Below are positions 1-6,433 of a stretch of DNA of 6,433 bases, in pieces. Source of the DNA: Clostridia bacterium (GTDB lineage Bacteria > Bacillota > Clostridia > Christensenellales > CAG-1252); NCBI GenBank assembly GCA_017455385.1, contig JAFTBD010000110.1:1-6433 (forward strand), read 5' to 3'. The notes under the pieces are model-generated. The model made no database searches, had not been told where the DNA came from, and saw only the letters and a program-made list of their open reading frames with translations. The position numbers and the translations under genes are program-made. How positions within the stretch are numbered: position 1 is the first letter of the stretch; every line of letters starts with the position of its first letter.

Positions 1-339
1 ATTCGCCGCCACGAACGCCGCACCCTCTTTCGGCGAGCGCATCGCGATGATGTTCGTATAGGAAGAAATGACGCGCACGGTGTCCGCGATGCTCTCCCCT
101 TTCGCCGCGGAGGAGAGCGCCTCGCCCGGGACGGGAAGCACGTTGCCGCCGAGCTCATACATCGCCGCCTCGAAAGACAGCCTCGTACGGGTTGACGGCT
201 CGAAAAAAAGTGTGGCGAGCTTCTTGCGCTTGCATTTCTCGGCGTAATCGTCGGGATGGAGAGTGATGTCCGTCGCGACGGCGATCATCTCGTCGATCTC
301 TTCCTTCGTCAGATCGCAAATGTCGATCAAACTCCTCAT
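1..339 (-). CDS. pyrB: Aspartate carbamoyltransferase catalytic subunit, N-terminal part (3' end outside window)
   Basis: PyrB condenses carbamoyl phosphate with aspartate to give N-carbamoyl-aspartate, the committed step of pyrimidine synthesis in the cytosol. The 113 visible codons run from ATG at 339-337 to the window edge, so roughly the last 190 residues are missing compared with the usual length of about 300-310. The carbamoyl-phosphate signature FFEPSTRTRLSFE is at residues 45-57, with S49, T50, R51 and T52 matching S52-T55 of the E. coli enzyme. S76 and K80 match E. coli S80 and K84 of the 80s loop, and R101 in the MRSPKEGA stretch matches R105. One residue is deleted between these motifs relative to E. 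coli. The motif and flanking residues fit aspartate rather than ornithine carbamoyltransferase. The start is fixed by a perfect ribosome binding site, and only 1 bp separates it from the pyrE stop codon. Whether a regulatory pyrI or a pyrC follows cannot be seen. Confidence 0.95.
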   Translation of the reverse strand, partial: MRSLIDICDLTKEEIDEMIAVATDITLHPDDYAEKCKRKKLATLFFEPSTRTRLSFEAAMYELGGNVLPVPGEALSSAAKGESIADTVRVISSYTNIIAMRSPKEGAAFVAAN

Positions 340-352
340 ATCAGTCCTCCTT
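340..352 (-). promoter_or_regulatory. Ribosome binding site of pyrB inside the pyrE tail
   Basis: AAGGAGG occupies 352-346 and ends 6 nt before the pyrB ATG at 339. It is a full match to the anti-Shine-Dalgarno sequence. It lies within the last sense codons of pyrE (AAG GAG GAC) and runs up against the pyrE TGA. It fixes the pyrB start, which could otherwise be doubted because the gene is cut by the window edge. Confidence 0.9.
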
Positions 353-985
353 CTTGATCCAACTCTCGTCGGAGGGATCGTTGCGGAACGCGATGAGACG
401 CTTTACGTCCGCTTCCGCGATGTAGCCTTCCTCGGCGGCGACCGCGGCGATGGCGTCGAAATTCGTCAAAGAGACGTTTTTCACCTTCGCCGCCGCCAAA
501 CGATCCAGCCCTTTCTGCATTCCGTACGTGAAAATGCTCACAACGCCGAGGACGTCCGCGCCCGCTTCACGCAAGGCTTCCACCGTGTCGATGACGCTGC
601 CGCCCGTGGAAATGAGGTCCTCGACGACCACCGTCTTCTGCCCCGGCTCCAGTTTGCCCTCGATGCGGTTCTGTCTGCCGTGATCCTTCGCGCCCGAACG
701 GACGTATCCCATCGGGAGCCCGAGGATATGCGCGGTGATGGCGGCGTGGGCGATGCCTGCCGTCGAGGTGCCCATCAGGATCTCCGCTTGCGGGTATTCC
801 CTGCGGACGGTCTCCGCGAGACCGTTCTCGACGATGAGACGGACGTCGGGCGCCGAGAGGGTCAGCCTGTTATCGCAATAAACGGGACTCTTGATCCCGC
901 TCGCCCAGATGAAGGGCTCGTCGGGACGGAAGAAGACCGCTTTTACTTTCAGTAACGCTTTCGCGACTTGTATCGAAATATCCAT
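341..985 (-). CDS. pyrE: Orotate phosphoribosyltransferase
   Basis: PyrE transfers ribose 5-phosphate from PRPP to orotate, giving OMP and pyrophosphate. The 214-residue protein has the normal length for bacterial homodimeric enzymes. The PRPP-binding motif VVVEDLISTGGS lies at residues 119-130, with the acidic pair E122-D123. The mobile catalytic loop is RSGAKDHGRQNRIEG at 96-110; R96, K100 and H102 match R99, K103 and H105 of the Salmonella enzyme. The position of Salmonella K100 is Ser here, as I recall also for Bacillus-type enzymes. The N-terminal segment FIWASGIKSPVYCDNR (25-40) is the conserved orotate-site region. The start ATG is preceded by AAGGAG at a 6-nt spacing, 10 bp after the pyrF stop. 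The final codons AAG GAG GAC also form the ribosome binding site of pyrB. It makes the substrate of PyrF, encoded just upstream. The family assignment is secure. Confidence 0.97.
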   Translation of the reverse strand: MDISIQVAKALLKVKAVFFRPDEPFIWASGIKSPVYCDNRLTLSAPDVRLIVENGLAETVRREYPQAEILMGTSTAGIAHAAITAHILGLPMGYVRSGAKDHGRQNRIEGKLEPGQKTVVVEDLISTGGSVIDTVEALREAGADVLGVVSIFTYGMQKGLDRLAAAKVKNVSLTNFDAIAAVAAEEGYIAEADVKRLIAFRNDPSDESWIKKED

Positions 986-998
986 ATCTATCTCCTTA
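986..998 (-). promoter_or_regulatory. Ribosome binding site of pyrE overlapping the pyrF stop
   Basis: TAAGGAG at 998-992 contains the pyrF stop codon TAA (998-996) and the pyrE Shine-Dalgarno core AAGGAG. The spacing to the pyrE ATG at 985 is 6 nt. The shared bases suggest that ribosomes ending on pyrF can reinitiate on pyrE. Confidence 0.88.
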
Positions 999-1697
999 TA
1001 TTTCCAAAAATTCGCGCAAACAACGCTCGTATGCCGCCACAGGATCCGCCGCCGCCGTGATGGGACGCCCCACGACGATGTAATCCGAGCCCGCCTTTCT
1101 CGCTTCCGCGGGGGTCATCACCCGCTTCTGATCTCCTTTGTCCCCGTCCGCAAAACGCACGCCCGGCGTGACGGTCAGGAAGGACGCGCCGCAGACTTCA
1201 TGCACGGCGCCCGCCTCCAAGGGGGAGCAGACCACGCCGTCCAGTCCCGCCTCTTTCGCATTCCGCGCGTAGTGACGGACGACCTCCGCCATCGGTTTGT
1301 CGATGAGAAGATCGCGTTTCATCGTCTCCTCGTCGGTGGAGGTGAGCTGTGTGACCGCGATGAGAAGGGGACGCGTGCCGTCCGGTCTCGTCAGTCCTTC
1401 GAGGGCGGCTCTCATCATCGCCGTCGTACCTGCGGCGTGCAGGTTGCAAATGTCCGCGCCGAGGGAGGACAGGACCGCCATGCTCTTTTTCACGGTATTC
1501 GGGATGTCATGCAGTTTGAGGTCGAGAAAGACCTTATGTCCTCTCTTCTTGATCTCGCGGACGATATCCGGTCCCGCGGCATAGAAGAGCTCCATCCCTA
1601 TCTTCACGAAAGGTTTCTTGCCCTTGAATAAGTCCAAAAAGTCGAGTGTCTTTTGCGCGCTGTCGAAGTCGCACGCGATGATGACGTCAATAGCCAT
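996..1697 (-). CDS. pyrF: Orotidine 5'-phosphate decarboxylase
   Basis: PyrF decarboxylates OMP to UMP, the last step of the pathway. The 233-residue protein is a typical single (beta/alpha)8 barrel of the Bacillus/E. coli type. Catalytic and binding residues are all present: D10 and K32, then the D-x-K-x-x-D array in FLDLKLHDIPNTV with D59, K61 and D64, which match D60, K62 and D65 of the B. subtilis enzyme. The phosphate-binding residues are seen in TPGVRFADGDKGDQKR (177-192, including Q190) and in VVGRPIT (208-214, with R211). The start codon overlaps the pyrD stop by one base in TAATG, which suggests translational coupling. A purine-rich ribosome binding site sits in the last codons of pyrD. 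There is no fusion to pyrE, unlike eukaryotic UMP synthase. Confidence 0.97.
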   Translation of the reverse strand: MAIDVIIACDFDSAQKTLDFLDLFKGKKPFVKIGMELFYAAGPDIVREIKKRGHKVFLDLKLHDIPNTVKKSMAVLSSLGADICNLHAAGTTAMMRAALEGLTRPDGTRPLLIAVTQLTSTDEETMKRDLLIDKPMAEVVRHYARNAKEAGLDGVVCSPLEAGAVHEVCGASFLTVTPGVRFADGDKGDQKRVMTPAEARKAGSDYIVVGRPITAAADPVAAYERCLREFLEI

Positions 1698-2611
1698 TAT
1701 GCCTTCCCCCTTATCTCAGCCAACGTATGTATCCCGTATTTCCGCATCGCGTTCGGGAGTTCTTCCACGATCTTTTTGCAGGCGAAAGGATCCACGAGGT
1801 TCGCCGCGCCGACCTCCACCGCCGTAGCCCCCGCGAGGATCATCTCCAAGACGTCCTCCGCGCTCGCGACGCCGCCCATACCGATGACGGGGATCTTGAC
1901 GGCTTTCGCGGTCTTATAGACCATATTCAGCGCGACGGGGAATACCGCGGGACCCGACAGTCCGCCCGTAACGTTCTTGATGACGGGCTTTCTCGTTTTG
2001 AGATCCAGCCGCATCCCGACGAGGGTATTGATGAGAGAGACGCCGTCCGCGCCCTCTCCTTCCACCGCCTTCGCGATCTCGGTGATATCGGTGACGTTGG
2101 GCGAGAGCTTGATGATGACGGGCTTCGTCGTCACCTTTTTCACCGCACGGGTGACCTCCGCCGCCACCTTGGGATCGGTGCCGAAACTCAGACCGCCGCC
2201 GTGTACGTTCGGGCAGGAAATATTGACTTCGAGCCAGCTGACCTGCTCTTCTGCGTCCAAGATGCGGCAGACTTCCGCGTATTCTTCCACGCTGAAGCCG
2301 CTGACATTCGCCATCACTTTCTTATGGAATACTTTCTGTAGTTTCGGCAGTTCTTCGGAGATGACCTTCCGCACGCCGGGATTCTGGAGCCCAACCGCAT
2401 TCAGCATCCCCGAGGCGCATTCCGCGATCCTCGGCGTGGGATTGCCGAAACGCTCCTCGAGCGTCGTTCCCTTGAAAGAGAAGGTGCCGAGGACATTGAT
2501 ATCATAGAGCTCCGCGAATTCGTAGCCGTAGCCGAATGTCCCGCTCGCGGGAATGACGGGGTTATCGAGAAGGATCCCGCACAGTTTTGTTTTCATATCG
2601 ACGTTCACCAT
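1697..2611 (-). CDS. pyrD: Dihydroorotate dehydrogenase, class 1B catalytic subunit
   Basis: PyrD oxidises dihydroorotate to orotate with FMN and passes electrons to PyrK for reduction of NAD+. The 304-residue length, lack of a membrane-anchoring N-terminal extension, and catalytic base Cys identify class 1 rather than the quinone-linked class 2, which uses Ser. Visible residues are K47 in FKGTT, the NAVGLQNPG substrate loop at 71-79, N130 and the catalytic C133 in EVNISCPNVHGGG (128-140), FMN-contacting K168 in IIKLSPNV, and the FMN-phosphate glycines GMGG (244-247) and VGAA (267-270). The adjoining pyrK makes this class 1B, an NAD-dependent cytosolic enzyme expected to be an alpha2beta2 heterotetramer as in Lactococcus. 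The chosen ATG has a strong G-rich ribosome binding site 5 nt upstream and overlaps the end of pyrK by 7 nt. A second ATG five codons in (2596-2594) has only a weak site. Confidence 0.96.
   Translation of the reverse strand: MVNVDMKTKLCGILLDNPVIPASGTFGYGYEFAELYDINVLGTFSFKGTTLEERFGNPTPRIAECASGMLNAVGLQNPGVRKVISEELPKLQKVFHKKVMANVSGFSVEEYAEVCRILDAEEQVSWLEVNISCPNVHGGGLSFGTDPKVAAEVTRAVKKVTTKPVIIKLSPNVTDITEIAKAVEGEGADGVSLINTLVGMRLDLKTRKPVIKNVTGGLSGPAVFPVALNMVYKTAKAVKIPVIGMGGVASAEDVLEMILAGATAVEVGAANLVDPFACKKIVEELPNAMRKYGIHTLAEIRGKA
1698..1712 (-). promoter_or_regulatory. Ribosome binding site of pyrF in the last codons of pyrD
   Basis: The run AAGGGGGAAGG at 1712-1702 lies in the final pyrD codons. 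It gives two possible pairings: AAGGGGG with 8 nt spacing, or GGAAGG with 4 nt spacing, ahead of the pyrF ATG at 1697. The ATG shares its A with the pyrD TAA, so this junction is probably translationally coupled. Confidence 0.8.
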
Positions 2612-3333
2612 AGTATCTCCCCCTTCCTGAGGACGGGACCGTCCTTGCAGATACGTTTATACCCCGTGACGGTCTTGCAGCTGCACCCCATACAGGCGCC
2701 GAAGCCGCAGCCCATCCTCTCCTCGAAAGAGAGCTCTCCGTCCGTCTTCGCAGCCTTGAAGACAGCTTTCAACATCGGCTCGGGTCCGCAGGCATAGAAA
2801 TAGGAATAAGAGTCGGGGAGAATGTCGGTGACGAATCCTTGCTTGCCCGCGCTGCCGTCAACGGTCGCGAGGCTGACTTTCGCCCCCAGCGCCTCGAACT
2901 CTTTAACAAAGAAGACTTCTTCCGCACGGTTGAATCCGAGAAGGACGTGCGGGACGATGCCCTGCTCCGTCAGTTTCTTTGCCAAATAATAGAGAGGAGG
3001 AACGCCCACGCCGCCGCCGATGAGGAGAGGCGCGTCGCCCGCGCGGGAAAGGTCGTATCCGTTGCCGAGACCGGTCAGGACGTCGAATGCGTCGCCGACT
3101 TTTGCCTCCGAGAGCGCCGCCGTGCCTTTGCCGACGACCTTATAGACGAGGGTCAGCATATCCTCGCCGAGGTCGCAGACCGAGATGGGACGACGAAGGT
3201 AGAGCCCGCCGATCCGCAGGTTGACGAACTGCCCGGGTGCCGTGATGCCCGAGACGTCCCCCGTGAAGACGGTTTTAGACACGGTCGCCGCGATTGCTTG
3301 CGTCTTTATAACTTTCAGTATAACTTGCTTCAT
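2605..3333 (-). CDS. pyrK: Dihydroorotate dehydrogenase electron-transfer subunit (FAD, [2Fe-2S])
   Basis: PyrK carries electrons from the FMN of PyrD through a [2Fe-2S] cluster and FAD to NAD+. The 242-residue protein shows the ferredoxin-reductase layout in order. The FAD-binding barrel has RRPISV at 47-52 and GQFVNL at 34-39. The NAD(H) domain has the glycine-rich LLIGGGVGVPPL at 103-114 and the YACGPEPML stretch at 180-188. The C-terminal cluster domain has C209, C214, C217 and C229 (C-x4-C-x2-C-x11-C), followed by KDGPV. An extra Cys, C219, lies between the third and fourth ligands. The start ATG is 9 bp after the carB stop, behind an AAGGAG site, and the end overlaps pyrD by 7 nt. That overlap fits balanced synthesis of the two partner subunits. 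A plain ferredoxin reductase is unlikely given the cluster motif and the pyrD neighbour. Confidence 0.96.
   Translation of the reverse strand: MKQVILKVIKTQAIAATVSKTVFTGDVSGITAPGQFVNLRIGGLYLRRPISVCDLGEDMLTLVYKVVGKGTAALSEAKVGDAFDVLTGLGNGYDLSRAGDAPLLIGGGVGVPPLYYLAKKLTEQGIVPHVLLGFNRAEEVFFVKEFEALGAKVSLATVDGSAGKQGFVTDILPDSYSYFYACGPEPMLKAVFKAAKTDGELSFEERMGCGFGACMGCSCKTVTGYKRICKDGPVLRKGEILW
2612..2628 (-). promoter_or_regulatory. Ribosome binding site of pyrD inside pyrK
   Basis: AGGAAGGGGGAG at 2628-2617 ends 5 nt before the ATG at 2611. It decides the pyrD start: the alternative ATG at 2596 has only a GGTGA upstream. The site lies within the pyrK coding region, near its end. Confidence 0.85.
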
Positions 3334-3345
3334 CCTCTCTCCTTA
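3334..3345 (-). promoter_or_regulatory. Ribosome binding site of pyrK overlapping the carB stop
   Basis: TAAGGAG at 3345-3339 contains the carB stop codon TAA (3345-3343) and the Shine-Dalgarno core. It is followed by AGAGG and the pyrK ATG at 3333, a spacing of 5 nt. The arrangement is the same as at the pyrF-pyrE junction. Confidence 0.88.
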
Positions 3346-6300
3346 CGCGTCGATGGTGGATATCGTCAAGGTGGTCTCTTCCAGAATGTCCAAGAGCACG
3401 CGCACGGTATCGAGCGAGGTGAACATCGTCACGTTGCTCTCCGTCGCGTATTTGCGGATCTCCACGCCGTCGATCTTCGCGCCTTCCGCGCCGACCGACG
3501 AGGTATTGATGACGTAGGCGATGTGTCCTTGGCGAATGGAATCGCGTATCTCCATGCTGCCCTCGCTGATCTTTTTGAGGACGTGGGTGCGGATGCCGTT
3601 CTCTTTCAGGAACTTGGCGGTGCCCGACGTCGCCTCGATATTGAATCCGAGGTTATAGAATCGGCGAATGAGCGGGAGCGCTTCTTCCTTGTCCGCGTCC
3701 GCGATGGTCGCGAAGACCGTGCCGTAATTTAAGAGTTTCGTGCCCGCCGCCTGCAATGCTTTATAGAGGGCGCGGTTGAGTTTGTCGTCGTAGCCGATCG
3801 CCTCGCCCGTGGACTTCATCTCGGGGGACAGATAAGCGTCGAGCCCCTTGATCTTATTGAAGGAGAAGACGGGCACCTTGACGTAGTAGCGCTTCTTCTC
3901 TTCGGGATAGATGCCGAAAATGCCCTGTTCTTTCAAGCTCTTGCCCATGATGACTTCCGTCGCGATGTCGGCGAGGGAATATCCCGTCGCTTTGGAGAGG
4001 AAAGGCACCGTGCGCGAGGAACGGGGGTTGACCTCGATGATATAGACCTTGTCAGATTTATCAACGATAAACTGAATGTTATAAAGACCTTTGATCCCGA
4101 TGCCGAGACCGAGTTTTTTCGCGTATTGCAGGATGACGCCCTTCACCGCGTCCGAGATGGAGAATGTCGGATAGACCGAGATGCTGTCGCCCGAGTGGAT
4201 GCCCGTGCGTTCCACGAGCTCCATGATGCCGGGGACGAATACGTCCACACCGTCGCATACCGCGTCGATCTCCACTTCCTTGCCAACGATGTATTTATCC
4301 ACGAGGACGGGCTTGTCTTCGTCTATTTCGACGGCGGTCTTCAAATACCTGCGGAGCGCGAGCTCATTGCCGACGATCTGCATCGCCCTACCGCCGAGCA
4401 CGAAGCTCGGTCTGACGAGGACGGGATAACCGATACGCGCCGCCGCCTTGACGCCGTCTTCTATCTTCGTGACGGCAGTGCCCTCGGGACGGGGAATGTC
4501 GAGCTCGGTCAAGAGCTTCTCGAAGAGGTCTCGGTTCTCCGCCTTGTCTATCGCGGCGCAATCGGTGCCGACGATCTTCACGCCGCGCGCATTCAAGGGC
4601 TCCGCGAGGTTGATGGCGGTCTGTCCGCCGAGGGACGCGATCACCCCTTCCGCTTGCTCGAAGTCGAGGATCGCCATCACGTCTTCCGGGGTGAGCGGCT
4701 CGAAATACAGCTTGTCCGCCGTGGTGTAGTCGGTGGAGACCGTCTCGGGATTATTATTGATGATGATGGCTTCGTACCCCGCTCGCTTGATGGTCTGCAC
4801 GGCGTGCACGGTGGAAGAGTCGAATTCCACCCCTTGTCCAATACGGATGGGTCCCGCGCCGAGCACCACAAGTTTCCTCTTATCGGTGAGGCGGGACTGA
4901 TTGACCACCTTCTCCTCCAAGAGATTCAGATAGGTGGAATAGAGATAGGCGATGTATTTGCCTGTATGCAAGGTGTCCACCATGCGGAAAACGGGGGTGA
5001 GCCCGTTCTCTTTTCTGAGCGCATAGATCTTGGTCTTCTCCGTGCCCCAGATCGACGCGATGTATTGATCCGAGAATCCCATGCTCTTCGCACCTTTCAG
5101 CGCGGCGAGGTCATAAGGCTTCGCTTTCAATATCGCTTCCATCTCTGTGATGGACTTGATACATTCCAAGAAAAGCGGCGTGATCTTCGTGACTTCGTAA
5201 AGGTCGGGGACAGAGACGTCGCGGCGGAGCGCCTCGGCGATGGCGAAGATATTGTCCGCGCGGAATTCTTTGAGATATTCCATAATTTCCGCGGTCGTCA
5301 TCCCGTCGAATTTCTTCATATGGATATGGCAGACGCCCGTCTCCAAGGAACGCACGGATTTCAGCAAGCATTCCGAGAGCGTGGAGCCGATGCCCATCAC
5401 CTCGCCCGTCGCTTTCATCTGCGTGCCGAGGATATTGCTGGCGTTCGTGAATTTATCGAAGGGGAAACGCGGGAACTTCGCCACGACGTAGTCGAGGGAA
5501 GGCTCGGTCGCCGCCGTGCCACCGGCCACGGGAATATCTTTGAGTTCCATACCCACGGCGATCTTCGCGGTGACGCGGGCGATGGGATAGCCGCTCGCTT
5601 TGGAAGCCAGCGCGGAGGAACGGGACACGCGGGGATTCACCTCGATGAGGAAATATTCGCTTGAGGTGGGATTCAGCGCGAATTGCACGTTACAGCCGCC
5701 CTCGATCTTGAGCTCGCGAATGATCTTGATGGCGCTCTTTTGGAGCATATCGAGGTCGTGTTCATTCAGGGACATAATGGGCGCCACGACGATGGAATCG
5801 CCTGTGTGCACGCCGACCGGATCGACGTTCTCCATGCCGCAGATAGTGATGGCGTTGTCCGCGGAGTCGCGCATGACCTCGAATTCGATCTCTTTATACC
5901 CTTTCACGCTCTTCTCGACGAGCACCTGATGAACGGGAGAAAGCGCGAAGCCGTTCGCCGCGATCTCGCGGAGCTCGGTCTCGTTATTCGCGAAGCCGCC
6001 GCCCGTGCCGCCGAGGGTGAAAGCGGGACGAAGCACGACGGGATATCCGATATGATACGCCGCCTCGACCGCCGCCTCGATGTCGTAGGTGATCTCGGAG
6101 GGAATGACGGGCTCGCCGATGCTCTCGCACATTTCTTTGAAAAGCTCTCTGTCTTCCGCGCGCTCGATGCTCTCACTGCTCGTGCCGAGGAGCTCCACGC
6201 GGCATTCTTTGAGGACGCCCTTCTTCTCGAGTTGCATCGCGATGTTCAGTCCCGTCTGTCCGCCGATGCCGGGGACGATGGCGTCGGGACGCTCGTAACG

Positions 6301-6433
6301 GAGGATCTTGGCGATATATTCGAGCGTCAGCGGCTCCATATACACCTTATCCGCGATCGAATGATCCGTCATGATCGTGGCCGGATTTGAATTAGCCAGG
6401 ATTACCTCATATCCTTCTTCCTTCAGCGCCAGG
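3343..6433 (-). CDS. carB: Carbamoyl-phosphate synthetase large (synthetase) subunit, 5' end outside window
   Basis: CarB makes carbamoyl phosphate from bicarbonate, ammonia delivered by CarA, and two ATP. The visible 1029 residues start in frame at the window edge with LALKEEGY; about 34 N-terminal residues are missing by alignment from memory with E. coli CarB. The internal Met at 6372 is not the true start, since upstream codons encode the conserved VILANSNPATIMTD region. The first ATP-grasp half has RPAFTLGGTGGG (135-146), GVHTGDSI, and metal ligands Q250, E264 and N266. A middle oligomerisation region follows. The second half begins near residue 518 with KLVVLGAGPIRIGQG and has VRPSFVLGGRAM (R674) and GIHSGDSI. 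The two halves are recognisable internal duplicates. Residues 902-1029 form the MGS-like allosteric domain, which keeps the equivalents of E. coli K954, T974, T977, K993 and N1015, while T1017 is Ser. UMP feedback is therefore likely. CarA is presumably encoded upstream. Confidence 0.97.
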   Translation of the reverse strand, partial: LALKEEGYEVILANSNPATIMTDHSIADKVYMEPLTLEYIAKILRYERPDAIVPGIGGQTGLNIAMQLEKKGVLKECRVELLGTSSESIERAEDRELFKEMCESIGEPVIPSEITYDIEAAVEAAYHIGYPVVLRPAFTLGGTGGGFANNETELREIAANGFALSPVHQVLVEKSVKGYKEIEFEVMRDSADNAITICGMENVDPVGVHTGDSIVVAPIMSLNEHDLDMLQKSAIKIIRELKIEGGCNVQFALNPTSSEYFLIEVNPRVSRSSALASKASGYPIARVTAKIAVGMELKDIPVAGGTAATEPSLDYVVAKFPRFPFDKFTNASNILGTQMKATGEVMGIGSTLSECLLKSVRSLETGVCHIHMKKFDGMTTAEIMEYLKEFRADNIFAIAEALRRDVSVPDLYEVTKITPLFLECIKSITEMEAILKAKPYDLAALKGAKSMGFSDQYIASIWGTEKTKIYALRKENGLTPVFRMVDTLHTGKYIAYLYSTYLNLLEEKVVNQSRLTDKRKLVVLGAGPIRIGQGVEFDSSTVHAVQTIKRAGYEAIIINNNPETVSTDYTTADKLYFEPLTPEDVMAILDFEQAEGVIASLGGQTAINLAEPLNARGVKIVGTDCAAIDKAENRDLFEKLLTELDIPRPEGTAVTKIEDGVKAAARIGYPVLVRPSFVLGGRAMQIVGNELALRRYLKTAVEIDEDKPVLVDKYIVGKEVEIDAVCDGVDVFVPGIMELVERTGIHSGDSISVYPTFSISDAVKGVILQYAKKLGLGIGIKGLYNIQFIVDKSDKVYIIEVNPRSSRTVPFLSKATGYSLADIATEVIMGKSLKEQGIFGIYPEEKKRYYVKVPVFSFNKIKGLDAYLSPEMKSTGEAIGYDDKLNRALYKALQAAGTKLLNYGTVFATIADADKEEALPLIRRFYNLGFNIEATSGTAKFLKENGIRTHVLKKISEGSMEIRDSIRQGHIAYVINTSSVGAEGAKIDGVEIRKYATESNVTMFTSLDTVRVLLDILEETTLTISTIDA

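Larger units (their letters stand above)
1..6433 (-). other. Pyrimidine biosynthesis operon (carB-pyrK-pyrD-pyrF-pyrE-pyrB), both ends outside window
   Basis: All six genes run in the same direction. Junctions are: carB to pyrK 9 bp gap, pyrK to pyrD 7 nt overlap, pyrD to pyrF 1 nt overlap, pyrF to pyrE 10 bp gap, pyrE to pyrB 1 bp gap. No room exists for internal terminators or for a promoter outside coding sequence, so a single transcript is inferred. carA is expected upstream and pyrC nearby or elsewhere, but neither is visible. Control by PyrR attenuation or another leader cannot be judged because the operon start is not in the window. Confidence 0.9.

Noticed and set aside
2594..2596. 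Alternative pyrD start at the second ATG
   Set aside because: The upstream site is weak, while the first ATG at 2611 has a strong ribosome binding site at 5-nt spacing.
4126..5664. A plus-strand open frame of 512 codons antisense to carB
   Set aside because: It is in exact codon register with carB, so its stops would need sense TTA, CTA or TCA codons, which this GC-rich gene avoids. The translation is rich in Arg, Asp, His and Gly with no recognisable domain. The other long plus-strand frames (263-955, 891-1631, 1727-2341, 2839-3732, 5683-6390) have the same register with the genes beneath them.
6343..6372. Met codon at 6372 as a possible carB start
   Set aside because: The frame stays open to the window edge, and the 20 upstream codons encode conserved CarB sequence ending in NSNPATI, so the true start lies outside the window.
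6380..6433. Slightly more AT-rich codons at the carB edge (GTA, GCT, AAT, TCA), as if from a different source
   Set aside because: The stretch is too short to judge. AAT is also used elsewhere in carB, and the protein sequence is normal CarB.
3343..6433. Similarity between the two halves of carB as a DNA repeat
   Set aside because: It is the ancient ATP-grasp duplication common to all CarB proteins, visible at the protein level only.

Overview
The window is a compact stretch of a de novo pyrimidine (UMP) biosynthesis operon, read entirely on the minus strand. In transcription order, from high to low coordinates, it holds carB (5' end cut by the window edge), pyrK, pyrD, pyrF, pyrE and pyrB (3' end cut by the window edge). 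The four complete genes and both partial ones are intact, with no frameshifts. No intergenic gap exceeds 10 bp, so no stretch without a gene needs describing. I see no RNA genes, mobile elements, repeats, CRISPR arrays, promoters or terminators. The operon promoter and any PyrR-type leader would lie upstream of carB, beyond position 6433.

The genes give a nearly complete route. CarB is the synthetase subunit of carbamoyl-phosphate synthetase. PyrB joins carbamoyl phosphate to aspartate. Dihydroorotase (PyrC) and the glutaminase subunit CarA are not visible and are presumably just outside the window. PyrD with PyrK forms the NAD-dependent, class 1B dihydroorotate dehydrogenase. PyrE adds the ribose phosphate from PRPP to make OMP, and PyrF decarboxylates OMP to UMP. 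The CarB C-terminal domain keeps most of the residues known to bind the feedback effector UMP in the E. coli enzyme, so end-product control at the first step is likely.

The organism is probably an anaerobic or facultative member of the Bacillota (Firmicutes), perhaps a GC-rich uncultured Clostridia lineage. The reasons are the PyrK/PyrD class 1B pair, the carB-pyrK-pyrD-pyrF-pyrE order shared with Bacillus, and very strong AAGGAGG-type ribosome binding sites. The DNA is clearly GC-rich by eye (not counted). The lineage is an inference and was not tested.

This is an ordinary core-metabolism region and I found no undescribed system. The points worth a look are modest: pyrB lies behind pyrE rather than at the front of the operon, the gene junctions are tightly fused with ribosome binding sites built into the preceding gene, and one loop of the CarB effector domain is unusual. 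Long open frames on the plus strand are shadows lying in exact codon register with the real genes.
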